DNA of 64,000 nt from Microbotryomycetes sp. JL201 (lineage: Eukaryota > Basidiomycota > Microbotryomycetes): contig JAQYUZ010000039.1 of NCBI GenBank assembly GCA_033819885.1, positions 1 through 64,000 on the forward strand, in the 5' to 3' direction. A model generated the notes under the pieces. That model was not told the DNA's origin, searched no databases, and saw only the letters and a list, made by a program, of their open reading frames with translations. How positions within the stretch are numbered: position 1 is the first letter of the stretch; each line of letters begins with the position of its first letter. Below are positions 24,946 to 36,578 of the stretch, piece after piece. The position numbers and the translations under genes are program-made.

Positions 24946-27740
24946 ATGAGACGGCCTCAAAAGCCACTCACTGTCGTGCTGCTGGCCATCGCTGCTTGTA
25001 TAGCCCTCGTCGCCGACGTTGCGCACGGGGCGCCGATCCCGACCGCCGGGCCGAGCCTGACGCTCGACACGTGGAACAGGGTACAGAAAGGAACTTGGTC
25101 AGTCTCATCTCCCGCTTGCCGGCTTGCTCTTGCGCGCACAAGCTCGGTCACGGCGTAAACGGCAGTGATTCCGTTTTTAGCCACCTCGGGGGGGGCGATG
25201 CTGCATGTAACAGAGTCGAATCGAGCAGCGACTGACTCATGATCTTGTTGTATTTCTTTGAACAGGCTCGTGGAGCACTATTCGTATGCATAGCGCACCA
25301 GGAAGCACTATTGCGAGCGACTGACTGTCTCGCGCAGGCCTTACTGCATTCACTGCAAAAACTTTGCACCGAAATGGAAAGAGCGCAAGTCGGGATCGTA
25401 CTGTTGAAAAGTGTTTAGTTGGCTCCGTGTCTGACCTGGTTCCCACGTACAGTCGTCGACAAGCGAGAGTCGGACGCAGCTCGCGAAGACTTTCACTTTG
25501 CCCAAGTCGACTGCGCCGCCAACGGAGATTTGTGCAAACAAAACGAAGTCAAGTATTATCCGTCCCTGTTCTTGTACGTTCAAGGTAACAGGGTGGAAGA
25601 GTACACTGGCAAGAGGACGCCAGACGACTTGTCAATCTACGTCGACGACAACATGCCGAGCAAGGTCGTATGGATCAAAGATACCGATGGCAAATACCAA
25701 AAGAAACAAAGAGAAGGTGCCCTCTTGGATGACAAGGCACAACATGAAAACGAGCGCGAGGATGAAACCAAGGCCGAGCCGACGAAACAAGACGACCAGG
25801 ATGATGATTACGAGGATACCTTGAACGCTCACGAGAACAAACAAGAGGGTGAACCAGACACAAAACAGGAGCACAAGCTGGCAAACGTGATTGACGAACC
25901 AGACACTGATGAAGATCTCGAAGAGCTCGTACTTGACGCACCCAAAGCCGATCTCTCAAAGCCAAACAATCTCGAAACTGAACCCGAAAAAGCTAAACAA
26001 CCAGCTGCACCTGGATTTGTGCAACAAGCTCGCAACACTGAAGCGAAAAAGTCAGATTTGCCAATGCCAGACGGACAAGTGCACGTCTTGAAGCCGCACG
26101 AGGTGGCCACGTTCAAGGACGAAGAGGGAAAGCCTGCTTTCGTCAAATACTATGCCCCTTGGTGAGCTCTGTCCTGCTACAGAGCAGTAACCCCGTGCTG
26201 ATTCTCGAATGCGCAGGTGCGGACATTGCAAGGCGCTGGCTCCGAGTGAGTCTCAATCTTTGACGAGACGTAAGCAAATCTAACTCACCGGATTGTCAAC
26301 AGAATGGGCAGACATGGCGACATCTCTCGCTGGCAGCGTTCATGTCTACGAAATGGACTGCGACGCGCCGGAAAATAAGCGAACCTGCCGGGATGAGGGT
26401 GTCAAAGCTTACCCGAAACTGATCTTGTGAGCAGATGTGCCCCCTTTTTTCATAGATACATATGCTGACGGTACCCATAGCTACAACAAGGGTGCGTCTG
26501 TCGAGTATAACGGCAAGCGAGACGTTGCCACGATGAAGGCTTTTGCGCTCAAAGCCATTTCTGCGTAAGCGTGCGCGCTCGCTCTATCCATTATCTCGCA
26601 GAAGTTGACCTGTCTGATTGCGCAGCACGGCCATCAAACCCCTGGCCAACGAGTACGAACTCAAGCGAGCTGCCGCAGAAGAACCCGTCATCATTCTCTT
26701 CCTGCATTCGTCTGAAACGAGCAAGGAAGATCAAAACCTGGCCACGTCTGCTGCCAAGACTTTGATCGGCGGTGCACCGTTCTACACTTCAACTTCACTG
26801 GATCTGTATCATTTGTTCAACTTGACTCCGTCCAAACCTTACTTGCTCTCGTTCAAGGATGGGTCTCTTGTCCCGGCAAACATGTTTTCGCTTGATGCAC
26901 AAGATATGCAGTCGGCGCTTGCTCTGCCGTCGTCTACCGATGCCGCTGTCAACGCCATCAGTCGCAAGAATCCGGTCCAAGCTAAATTTGACTTGGTCAA
27001 GCAATGGTTGCGTAGCGCTAAATTGCCCACGTTGACGGAACTATCAGGTGCAACATTCAACGATTTGATGCCAAAGGAAGGTGATCCGCCGCTCGTCGGC
27101 TTGGCCGTCCTCAGTCGCAAAGGCTTGCCTGATCAGCAATTTGAACAAGCCAAGTCCAAAATGACAAGACTGGCAAAAGAGTGGCAGTCAAGGAGAACGG
27201 TCAAGACGAGGGAAAAGGATTCTATCGAAAACGTTGGAAGGGACGTTGTTTGGAGTTGGGTTGACGGTGACAAGTGGGCGGGTTGGGTACGAAAGATGTA
27301 TGGCGTCAAAATGGGAGGCTTGAACGGCCCGGAACTCGTCATTGTTGATCCCAAGGTGCGTCAGTTTCCTCGCCATATATCCGGATCACCCGAGTGACAT
27401 CGCCCTGTGGAACCAGAATCTGAACTATTGGAAATCGACGTCGACGGGCCAGTCGCTGTCCTTTGAACCTGAGCAAGTCTTTGAACTTGTCGAACAAGGC
27501 ATCTACACCCATTCGGTCAAACCTCAATCCTCATTGTCAAAGATTGACAAGCTCAGCGCGACCGTTGCAAACTTGCCCAAATCTGGTTTAACAAAGGCAA
27601 ACCAACATCCGATCATGACGGGTGTCGTCATTGTCACAAGTTGGGTTTTGTTATTCTTGGTCGTTAAAAAGTGTTGTGGTGGATCGGGATCGGCGGAGGA
27701 AGGGTATGCCAGGGTCAATGGCAACTCGAAGAAGGATTGA
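24946..27740 (+). CDS. ER protein disulfide isomerase, multi-thioredoxin, C-terminally anchored
   Basis: Signal peptide ('KPLTVVLLAIAACIALVADV') from ATG 24946. A first thioredoxin-like domain has active site 'YCIHCKNF' (CIHC) and 'QVDCAANGDLCKQNEVKYYP'. A long acidic/lysine-rich linker (about 25690-26020) follows. The second thioredoxin domain has the classical 'APWCGHCKALAP' and 'MDCDAPENKRTCRDEGVKAY'. A redox-inactive third region follows ('PVIILFLHSSETSKEDQNL'). Near the C-terminus is one membrane span ('IMTGVVIVTSWVLLFLVV') and a short cytosolic tail with 'KKCCGG'. At least six introns; 25385-25452 has a GC donor (GCAAGT) and joins 'KWKE' to 'LVDKRESD'. Likely oxidises or isomerises disulfides of secretory cargo in the ER, like TMX/Eps1-type PDIs. 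The exact orthologue is unclear. Confidence 0.8.
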
Positions 27741-28457
27741 AGAACAAGATTCGCATAGAAAGCTCTGTTGCTGTGAATACCTCTCTTTTTTTTTTGGACA
27801 TTGCATTACTACCGAGTCGCACTTCGATGACCTGTCGCTATCCGTTATCCGTATTCGTTGTGGTCGGTTTAGGATGACCGGCGACGTTGACGATGTCTTT
27901 TCAGATCAATATTGGAGTACTCATCGGGCGCCAAGTGACGGCCGAGAGGAGCGAGAGCAAGCGGTGAAGCATCAGCTACCATGCAAAATAATAAATGCAA
28001 GCGACCTCTCGCAATGAGAAGATTCCGTCGCATCTCGTCCAGTTAACCAACCCGATCTGCCTCGACACATGCGGGTCCAAGTTTGTGAGTTTGACCAGTC
28101 ATGGTATTCTTCCACGAGCCATGGTCGACAGGTGTGTTGAGTAAGGTTGTATTGGCGCAACGCAGTTTCGAGCTGGTGGCGCATAATTCGAGAAGAGGAC
28201 GTGTCTGAATCACCCTGATGCTGATCCAAGTCCCCAAGCTAGGCTAGTGAAAACACGAGTGAGACTTTGAAAGGAATTCCGGTGGTAAAAGAATAGAATT
28301 CATTTTGCGGGCAGAGGGAATTCGCAGTGCGTGGATCTGTCCAGGAGAATATCGGAACGAAGGGTATTCGAGACAAAGCGCAAGCAAAGTGAAAAAGATA
28401 CTCGATGACAAAGCATAATATACAAGGTGTATCACAAATTTTGTGCATGCGATGATC
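27741..28457. other. convergent intergenic region with a weak small ORF
   Basis: 717 bp between the PDI stop (plus) and the RAT1 stop (minus), longer than needed for two 3' UTRs. On the minus strand an ATG at 28184 opens a 70-codon frame to 27972 (begins 'MRHQLETALRQYN'; contains 'RPWLVEEYHDWSNSQT'). I do not recognise it and would not call it a gene. No spliceosomal RNA, RNase P or SRP signature was recognised. Confidence 0.3.
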
Positions 28458-31400
28458 TCAATACCTGCGTCCGGCTTGACCGTATCCGCCATACCCGCCG
28501 CCACCACCCTGATACCCTCCGTAACCGGCACCAGATCCTCCAGATCCACCGTATCCACCGTACCCACCTCCTGGTTGCTGTTGTGGGGCAGGTGGTCGGT
28601 AGCCACCGCCGTAGCCTGGAGGGGGAGCTGGCGCTCCCGACTGATGCGGTTGCGGCGGCCTATATGCCCCTCCCATTGTCATTCCCGGCGGCAATGAACG
28701 GTATGACGAGGCGGGTTGTGGCGGAGGAGGGGGTGGCATGTATCCGCCGTAACCACCGTACGCTGACGCCGTTGGTGGACGACGCTGATCATAGCCCGAA
28801 TAAGGATCATTCGCCGGTGCCGGCGGAGCGTTGTGTCCTCCTCCGTAGCCCCCGTATCCTCCCCCGCCTTGATTGCCACCATATCCACCATATCCTCCGT
28901 AGCCAGACTGCTGTTGAGGCGGACCGTTGCGGTAATCTTGACCGCTACCGCCACCGTTTCTAGGTCCTCGATCAAGTTTGGCGAACCCAGGCCCTCGCAT
29001 CTGGTCTCGCATCTGATGATGAAACCCATTTCCACCAGATCTGCGTTCTTCTCCACCGCCTCGTCTGACCATCTCTCGATCGTGCGAGCTCAATTGACTC
29101 CGAGGCGGTTTGACACCTGGCAAGAGGACGGATCGGTGAGGCACTCTTTGCGGCGGAAAGAAAAATTGCGCCGAGATGGAGCGATCACCGAAAATATCGG
29201 GGTATGCAGGAAGAGGAGACTCGAATGTCGAGTTTGGAATGCAGCTCGGGTCGGGCAGAACCGAAGCCGTAATGCCTTTACTACGCTTCGTGTCGAGTTC
29301 GACAGGCTGCAGAGCTGTCGTCAACGAACGGCTCGAATGAGGTGAACCGTGATATTTCTACTGACCTCCTTGACCTTTTTCTTCGTGTACAAGCCCTCCA
29401 GGTAGTCATACAAAGGATGTTCTTGTGAAACATACAACACGTCATTTCCTCTCGAGTTCCTCGAAACTTCAAATTCTGTAAGTTCAGGATATTTCGTCGC
29501 CATGGCGTCGAGTAATCGTTTCTGGTCGATGAACGGTAACAGCGCAACGCCTTGCCAGACCATCTTCTTGCCATTCATGTCGATTTCAAAGTCTTCAGGG
29601 TAGAAATCAATAATAGGCGAATCCTCCTTGATCATGAGCTGTTGGAACGGCTCGGGCAAGTGCACGCGACTAGGACGAGCAGAGTCAGAAGCTGCTTCGT
29701 TCGATCAGTATCTTGACAACTAACCTGGCAGCCGGAAAGACACCCATCAACTGCTCGTACGGCTTTGAAGGCGCGCCGAGCGTAAACTCAATAGAGAGCG
29801 AGGCCAAGTCCTTAAAGTCGCTTGCGAAGGGTGAAAAGTGGTACGGATAATACCAATGCCACGACGGTGTTCCTTGGTAATAGTACTCGAGCACCCAGCA
29901 TAAACCTTCGACATACGATTTGACGATGCTGCGGACGAGATCAGGCGATCAGCAGCTGCTAACAGGAAGCAGTTTCGCGGCCCGTACCTCCGTCTAAACT
30001 CTTCGTCAGACAATTCGACGCCAAATTTTTGTCGGTAGTACCTCTCCTTATAGCCCGGTTCCCACAGCTTGACAGTGTCCTCTTGTTCTACCATGTTGTT
30101 GCCGAGCTGCTTCAAGGGAGGTAGTTTCGCCTCTGAGCCAGGCGCTTTTGTGTCGTCGTCCTCATCCTCATCATCCTGGCCAGCTTCCTGACCGTTGTCC
30201 TTGTCAACTTCTGCTTCATCTGCCTTGCGCTTGACGCCGCGCGGTGAAGACGACGCCGGCGCCTCATCCATCGCAGCCTCGACCACTTCCTCGACTTTTT
30301 CCTCGACATCCTTCGTATCATCTTCGACCGCAGCCTCGATAACGTCTTCCACTTTGATTTGGTCCCCTTTCTCCTGCTCCTTCTTGAGCTCCTGCTTCAA
30401 CATTTCCGCCGCAGACAGGTTTTTTTCTTTTGCCAAATCGACGCCCGTTTCAGCCGGATCCGCCGTTTTACCAGCGCTCAATTCTGCCTTTATCATTTCG
30501 GCAGCGTTCAGATTGGCCATTCTGATGGCCCTCCTGTTTGCGACGATGGACGAGTTACTGCCAACGAGACCAGCGACGTCTTGGACTCGAGATTTGCTGT
30601 CTGCTGCGACGACGGGAGGCGCGGCTGACGATCCAGGTTTGCTGGGCAAGCCTTCAGGCCTTTGCGGAACAGATGGTCGGACAGGAACGTAGTCGTGACC
30701 ATTCTGTAGGTGCATGCCGCCTCGTTGCGCCTGAGCGTCTTTGCGAGCGTCAGCTTCAATCTTGCGTCGCTTTTCGTTGCGATCCTGTCTTTCCTCGGCT
30801 ATGGAACTCATTGTCAAAAAAGGTTCAAACGTACTTTCGCCATCTGAACTCACCCTCTCGCCTCTTTCTGAAAATGTCGTCCTCTCTCTCGGCAAGCTGG
30901 TCGAGAATGATCTGCGCCCTGTCCAGGTTGACTTTGCCGTGCTCGGCAAGATACCCTCCCATTTGCTCCAACGAATTTTTCCAGATTCCAATCAACACGT
31001 CAATCGCGCCCTCACGGATCTCCAGACTGGGCAAGTGAGGCAGAAAATCGTTGCCGACGAAAAAGATGAGAAACACCCAATCGTCGATAGCCCGTTCGAG
31101 GTCGAAAGGGAACGAGTGCACGGGCGCCGATAGTTCGACAGCGAGATATTCTCGCAGAACGGACACGTCGAGAAAAATAAATGGTTTCAATGCTGAGGCC
31201 TTTGCAGCAGCGTCATCGTCTTTCTCTTTGGGTGGCGCTGTGCAATTGCTCGAATGGTGACCTGGTTGACCACACCGATGGCAACCTCGACCCTTCTTGT
31301 CCTGGGCAAATACATCTTCACGCAAGACCTTGAAGTAGGGCTCGTGCGTCGCGAGCGAGAGCATGATGAGATCTGCATCGAGACCGTAGATGACATGTTT

Positions 31401-32638
31401 CGTGTTGGGATCATGCGCCGGATGAGACCTTTGCCTTCGGATGAAGTCCATGATTTTGTGCTCTCCTTCTCCAGGCACAGAGGCGTCAGAAATGACAACC
31501 TCGAGCTGCAAAAGAAACCCGAATGAGTGTGCCGTAGGGATTCCCCGTCGCATCAAGGCTTACCCCTGCCCATCCTGGGTCTTCGTTCAGCTTCTTGGCG
31601 ACCCAGTACCTCAAACTCTGAGCGAGCAGATCCATGAAAGGAGTGCCAGGCGTGATGGCGTTCGAATCCCAGCCTTTGGCGTTGCGAAATTCGTCCGAGA
31701 CTTCCTTGCCCATGGCTATCGTTGCAATTAAGAATTAGTGGGTCAAGAATATGAGCAAGGTAGAAACGGTTCGACTTGCCTTCCCATTCCGCAATCGCTT
31801 GCTGCCGCTCTTCCTCCTTGAGTTTGGCTTCTTGAGCACTTCTGAATCGACGGCTGCGCTGTTGGTTCATTTTGGCACGCGGTGCGACTCCGTCGATCGC
31901 CATCATCAAGAGCTTGCGAGGTCGGACCATGGCGATGACGCGCTCGGTATAGAGAAAGACTTCGTGCATCATGTCGGCCTCTGTTTTTGGAGCGGGCTGC
32001 GAAGTCACGTTCCTTAGCATCCAATGACACGACATGTAGGCAAATGCCGCTCACTTTTCCTTCGGGATGGGTACAAGGATGGACGATACCGTTCATGTCC
32101 AGGTACAAACAGTCGAACTCTTCACCGTTGGGGTTGGGCTGAGACGTATCCACAGGCTGAATTGCGGCAGAAGAATTGAACGCGTGTCAGCATGTCATGC
32201 TCGCGGTCTTGTTGTCATAGCATGTGCAGTGGCGGCGGGCGCGGGCGCGAGGCAAGATCGCGGTTCCAATGCCCAATCCCAAGTCAAGGCCGTCGCCAAG
32301 TCCTTCAAGGATCAACTGATCCTGAACGACCTTGCGCTGGAGCTGTGACCAACCGTGGGGCATGCCCGGACCGCATACATTCTGCGTTGCGTCGCCAAAA
32401 ACCGTCCGCCGCCGTCCCTTCGCGCAAAGCGTAACGCTTACAAGTTCTTGCATTCCTCCATCTGGACCTGGCACTGTGACAGGATGGTCCTCTGCGACCT
32501 GTCGTGGCGCGTTCGAGCCAAGTCAGCAAACTGGCCCGACTCGATCGCGGCGTGCGTACCGAGCACGCAGCAGCTTACCGACTCTACAATCTTGGGATAC
32601 TTTTTAGACAGCCATCTGAACAGCGCGGGCACTCCCAT
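28458..32638 (-). CDS. RAT1: nuclear 5'-3' exoribonuclease Rat1/Xrn2
   Basis: Starts '[20 protein letters not shown]' (ATG 32638), the invariant Xrn N-terminus. Catalytic motifs follow: '[18 protein letters not shown]', '[20 protein letters not shown]', '[20 protein letters not shown]', '[19 protein letters not shown]' and '[20 protein letters not shown]', so the metal-binding Asp/Glu set looks complete. A CCHC zinc knuckle ('[14 protein letters not shown]') is inserted in the catalytic region, as in Rat1 rather than cytosolic Xrn1. A charged linker is followed by '[20 protein letters not shown]'. The C-terminus is a long Gly/Tyr/Pro-rich tail ending 'GQAGRRY'. Around seven short introns. The enzyme degrades nuclear RNA 5'-3', trims 5.8S/25S rRNA ends and drives torpedo termination. 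Head to head with ESF2, also a ribosome-biogenesis gene. Confidence 0.92.
28461..28960 (-). repeat. Gly/Tyr/Pro-rich low-complexity coding repeat (RAT1 tail)
   Basis: Imperfect tandem 'GGYGGYGG' units, proline clusters and RG dipeptides in the last 160 or so codons of RAT1. Such tails bind RNA weakly or self-associate. The repeat is encoded by degenerate GGN/TAC codons, so it is selected at protein level and not a DNA satellite. Confidence 0.7.
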
Positions 32639-32721
32639 GACGGACAGGGGAGGCGGCCTGCGGTTGTGGCTTGAGCGACAGCTTGAAGCGACGGAGGTTT
32701 GACCTTTCGCTCGACGACGGC
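32639..32721. promoter_or_regulatory. 83-bp bidirectional interval between RAT1 and ESF2 start codons
   Basis: Only 83 bp separate the divergent ATG codons at 32638 (minus) and 32722 (plus). Both 5' UTRs and core promoters must fit here, or the transcription starts must overlap the neighbouring gene. No TATA box is apparent. The ESF2 frame stays open to 32671 without another ATG. Confidence 0.55.
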
Positions 32722-33895
32722 ATGGCACCGCCTCGGCAGCACGCAGACAATGCGTCCAAAAAGAGGAAACGAGCCGTTGACAAGGACGACAGCGACGTCA
32801 GCGCTCGGATGCCGCAAGTCGGCGACGACGAAAGGTTCAAGTTCTTGGCCGAAGACTTGCAGGACAGCGACGAACGCGGCAGCAGCGATGACGGACAAGA
32901 ATCAGGCTCATCAGCGGCCGACAAAGCCGTGCCTGGCTCGAAAGGAGGGCCGAGCGAGTTCAAGACGACGTTGCCGGCCCATCTGCTGCCTGCCAGTTCA
33001 AACAAGCAAAAGACGACGCCCGGACTGGTATACCTGTCACGTATCCCGCCAGGTATGGGCCCGCCAAAAGTCAAACACTTGTTGAGCGCGTACGGCGACG
33101 TCGGCAGGATCTACCTCGCGAGAGCAGGTCCGTTCACGCTGCCAGAATAGCTCAAGCACGGCGCACGTGCTGACCTCGACACTACCCACCGCAGACAAAG
33201 ATTCTGCGGCAACCGTCAACCCGAAAGGCAAGAAGAGACAGCGCGAAAAGCACCAGGAGCACAGGTTCTCAGAGGGCTGGGTCGAGTTTTTAGACAAAAG
33301 AGTGGCCAGAAGCGTTGCAGAGATGTTGAACGCAAACACAATTGGTGCGATCCAGCGCAGAGAAGGCTTGTTGGTAGGCAGCTCATCAGTCTCTTTGCGC
33401 ACAGGTGGGAAAAAGGGCACGCGGTGGCGAGATGACGTATGGACGATGAAGTATCTGCCACGCTTCAGATGGGACATGCTGTCGGAGCAAGTCGGTGAGC
33501 TCGTCTACCTCGTACTTCTGTCTGCGTGGCACTTCGAGAGCTGATGACCAACAAAACCGGGTGCGTCAGCCCTCGAGCGAGCCACGCAAGACTCTGTCAT
33601 GCGATTCCACCTGCAGCAATCCAAGAAGGAGCAAGAGTCGTACTTGTCCGCCGTTGAACAAGCTCGTGTGGCACGCAAGATTGAAGAAAAACGAGCGACG
33701 CAGAAAAAGGCAAAAGGGCAGACGACGGACGGCGAGGAGGCCAGAGTCGTCAAAAAACCCAAGAATGAGAATGACGCGCAATCCAAAACAAGAACGTATA
33801 GGCAGCGCGAGGTCGTCAAGACATCGTCTGAAGGCCCGGCTCGCACCGGTGGCACAAAGAAGGATCTGGACGACGTGCTCGGCAAACTGTTCTGA
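32722..33895 (+). CDS. ESF2: pre-rRNA-processing RRM protein Esf2/ABT1
   Basis: Nucleolar RNA-binding cofactor of 18S rRNA maturation (Dbp8 partner in yeast). A charged N-terminus ('MAPPRQHADNASKKRKRAV', ATG 32722) leads to the RRM start 'GLVYLSRIPPGMGPPKVKHL' and 'LSAYGDVGRIYLARA'. Then come 'FSEGWVEFLDKRVARSVAEM', 'LNANTIG' and the characteristic 'TRWRDDVWTMKYLPRFRWDM'. The C-terminal helix is 'HLQQSKKEQESYLSAVEQAR', and the end is 'DDVLGKLF'. Two introns: one with donor GTCCGT after 'LARA' and acceptor CGCAG at about 33193, and one from GTGAGC at about 33495 to CAG at about 33569, joining 'SEQV' to 'ALERATQDSV'. The start ATG is the first in frame; the frame extends upstream only through a non-ATG codon. 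Confidence 0.88.
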
Positions 33896-34344
33896 GCTGG
33901 GTTAGCTGAGACTCAGTTCAGGGCTGTCTGACAGTGATGGCTCGTCGCATGTGATCCGTCATTGTCCATTCGGCTGCAGAAAGAGCAATTCCGGCGATCG
34001 AGGCTTTGGAGGTTGTAGCATTTTACCATGACTTTGAGCTTTATCTCGATTGTGCAAGACATTGGGCTTGCTCTCCATGTGTAGATAGCCCCCCACATTT
34101 CTTTGCAAGCCGCGCGCGTGTGGGGACGCGCATCTTTACCGTTCGCCTGCCTCGTCGCGGCCATCGACACTCGTTTGCGTACATTCGTTTCCCCTTCCGA
34201 TTGCACGACCCCGTGCTACCATGTAAGAGCTCCTGCGTCGTCTGATCGCGCACTTCCGAGTCCCGGACTGACGAGCGGCTGCGCGCCCGTGTCTGTATCA
34301 CGTTACGTTGTCCCAGGGCCAGTCCCTTACAGAACCAGTCGACC
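33896..34344. other. intergenic, promoter of the RRM-like gene
   Basis: 449 bp between the ESF2 stop and the next start codon, same strand. Pyrimidine- and C-rich towards the start. No other feature seen. Confidence 0.45.
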
Positions 34345-35334
34345 ATGCCACAACCAGGCTCGAGCGTTCTGCCCGACACGGTCGTCTCACAGCTCAACAA
34401 GTACGCGCAGCACCAATCACCGCCGCCTGCTGCAGCCATGGCATCATCGTCGTCACCCGGCACAGACAGGCATTACCATCACAACCGTACAGGCTCCTTT
34501 GGCCACCACAGAGGTCACTCTCATTCATCGTCATTCTCGTCCTCAATGCCGTTCATCCCGCCCTCGTCCTCGAACCAATCTCTGTCTGCGATCGCGTCAG
34601 GACAATCAAACACGTCAAACTCGAACGCAACCAGAATTCTTCAATTGCAAAACTTTTCACCCGACCTCAAGACAAAGGATATTCAAACGATCTTTGGCGA
34701 GTGGGAAGACGACAAAGGAGGATTCAAAATCAAGTGGAACGATGATTCAAGCTGTTGGATTGTCTTTAACGACCCCAGTACTGCCAAGCGAGCTTATTTG
34801 ACCATTTTGACGAACCCGCCGACGGCACTCGAGCCTACTGACGAGTTTACGCCAAAGTTGACGGCGTACGCTGGACCAGAAACGCAAGCAATCCTACAAG
34901 CAGTGTCGACAAGAACGAGGTCGAGGAGCATGGGAGGTGGTCACTCGAGGAAAGGAAGCGCATTGGGGAGCGGAGGTGGCGCATTGGCTGGTGTCAACTT
35001 TGGCCAGCAGCAGCAGCAGCAGCAGCAAGGAGGTGGACCTGCACCAGGAGAGAGGTTCGGGCACGGGCGCAACCAGTCTTTCGGACGGGAACGAAGGACG
35101 GGCGGCACGGGCGGCAGCTTTGGTCAGAAGCAGTGGCACGATTTGATGGACAATCAGAGCAACAGCGGACCCGAGGACGGGTCGCAACGCAATGGCAACA
35201 GGAGCCGGCCATCAAGTCCAGAACAAGGTCGACGGTCGCCCGAGCTTACACGTGGCTCCTGGAGAGCTGCAGAAAATAGGTCCGGCAGCGACAGCGTCGC
35301 GACGGCCGTCGAGGGCTTGACGATTCACGAGTAG
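34345..35334 (+). CDS. RRM-like RNA-binding protein (R3HCC1-like type)
   Basis: Single-exon 329-aa protein, ATG 34345. A low-complexity N-terminus (His/Ser/Pro-rich, residues 1-90) precedes one folded segment at about residues 93-150: 'RILQLQNFSPDLKTKDIQTI', 'FGEWEDDKGGFKIKWNDDSS', 'CWIVFNDPSTAKRAYLTIL'. This resembles the divergent RRM of R3HCC1/R3HCC1L-type proteins (alternating 'ILxLxNFxPxLKTxDI' and 'WVxFxDPxTAKRAY'). The remainder is disordered, rich in Gly/Ser/Arg, with eight consecutive Gln from a CAG run and several 'SRPSSP'-like sites, and ends 'GLTIHE'. Likely a cytoplasmic or nuclear RNA-binding protein; role unknown. Confidence 0.55.
   Translation: MPQPGSSVLPDTVVSQLNKYAQHQSPPPAAAMASSSSPGTDRHYHHNRTGSFGHHRGHSHSSSFSSSMPFIPPSSSNQSLSAIASGQSNTSNSNATRILQLQNFSPDLKTKDIQTIFGEWEDDKGGFKIKWNDDSSCWIVFNDPSTAKRAYLTILTNPPTALEPTDEFTPKLTAYAGPETQAILQAVSTRTRSRSMGGGHSRKGSALGSGGGALAGVNFGQQQQQQQQGGGPAPGERFGHGRNQSFGRERRTGGTGGSFGQKQWHDLMDNQSNSGPEDGSQRNGNRSRPSSPEQGRRSPELTRGSWRAAENRSGSDSVATAVEGLTIHE
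35005..35028 (+). repeat. CAG trinucleotide run (poly-Gln)
   Basis: Seven perfect CAG codons and one CAA encode eight Gln inside the disordered part of the RRM-like protein. Likely length-polymorphic. Confidence 0.85.
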
Positions 35335-35596
35335 ACGTTTGTGCCGCGGCTCACGAGAATATTATCCCAACATTGCTTGTATCGATTTTTGAGGTTTGTA
35401 CCAGAAGGCTTGTCATGTCATGTAACGCTTGCATTTCGCCGCTCAAACGGCAAGACTCCTCGCGGCGAGGCAGTGCAAGCTGTTTGCGCCACGTCATTGT
35501 CACCCAAGCTTGGTTACCGCCCATCTTCTCACTTTTTCGCATCGTTGTCGCTCACTTCGCATCACACACGCACGAAAGCATTCCGCATTTGCCAGC

Positions 35597-36578
35597 ATGA
35601 TCTCATTGCTGCTCATTGTCTGCTTGTCAGGAGTCCTCGCTCAGCGCATCGATTCGCCCCCGTCCATCGTCGCATGTTTGCCTACTCGTCTCACTTTCGG
35701 TGGCGGAGTCCCGCCTTACTACATTTCCGGTGAGTTGGATATCCATCGGCACTAGGTGCGAGTCAAATGTTGACTCGGTTGTCATTCTCACAAAGTCGTG
35801 CCCGCTGGTCAACCTGCTGCCGAACCCATCGCCGTGCTTCCTCCACAGACGGGAACGAGTTACAGTTGGCCGGCTGATGTTGCTCCTGGTTCCGACGTGA
35901 CGTTCGTCATAAGGGTAAGCCCGCTTGAGCACAGGTGAACGACCGCGGGCTGACGAAAGCGCCTGTAGGACAGTGAAGGTGTCATCAACTACTCGTCACC
36001 GATACCAGTGCAAGATGGTCCCGTAGAAGCTTGGTGAGTCATTGTGATATCTATCCGTATCTGGGCACTGACTGGCATTGAGCAGCGAGTCGATGTCTTT
36101 GTCGACTTACAGCTCTTTGTCGACTTCATCGACGTCCACTTCCTCGTCATACGCTTTGTCCACTCTTTCGTCCATGTCGACCATCTCAAGTCCTCCGTCG
36201 ATCGCTTCAAGCATGTCCCAGAGCCGCTCACCGTCCCAGTCTTCATCCGGTTCAAGCGCCTCTAGTTCCACGTCTGCATCCAACTCGTCATCCACGCGCA
36301 CTCCCACTTCCATGTCGAGCACATGGCAGGTCTGAAAGGTTCAACTTTGGTGAGCCCAGCTGACGTCGCGTCCCAGTTCTCGCTCCTCAATCCCAGCCGC
36401 TTCGGCTCAAGTCACCGGAGGCAATACTGAGAGCGGTGCTCACGTTACCGTTCCCAGTCTCATGTGAGTCCTTTAGAGTTGCGCGGCCACCGTTAAGTCT
36501 TGGGGTAGAGTCTCGTTGACGGCTGTTGATTGCAGCATTGTGATTGTGGCAGTGGTCGGCGCTTTTGCCTTTGTCTAG
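35597..36578 (+). CDS. small secreted, Ser/Thr-rich GPI-type surface protein
   Basis: ATG 35597 opens a signal peptide ('MISLLLIVCLSGVLAQ'), then 'RIDSPPSIVACLPTRLTFGG'. Spliced exons give 'VVPAGQPAAEPIAVLPPQ', 'SYSWPADVAPGSDVTFVIR' and 'DSEGVINYSSPIPVQ'. This is a compact beta-sandwich-like domain with the look of Kre9/Knh-type or Ser-Thr-rich GPI proteins of basidiomycetes. A Ser/Thr tract of about 80 residues follows (36080-36330) and a hydrophobic C-terminus ('IVIVAVVGAFAFV', stop 36576-36578) suitable for a GPI signal. Introns at about 35730, 35914, 36033 and 36470 have GTGAGT- or GTAAGC-type donors. The join between the Ser-rich exon and the exon holding 'SAQVTGGNTESGAHVTVPS' near 36335-36390 is unresolved. 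Probably a cell-wall protein. Confidence 0.6.

Noticed and set aside
28833-29345. Plus-strand 170-codon frame opposite RAT1
   Set aside because: It is an antisense shadow of the Gly/Tyr-rich RAT1 tail; its Ser/Thr/Arg bias follows from that repeat.
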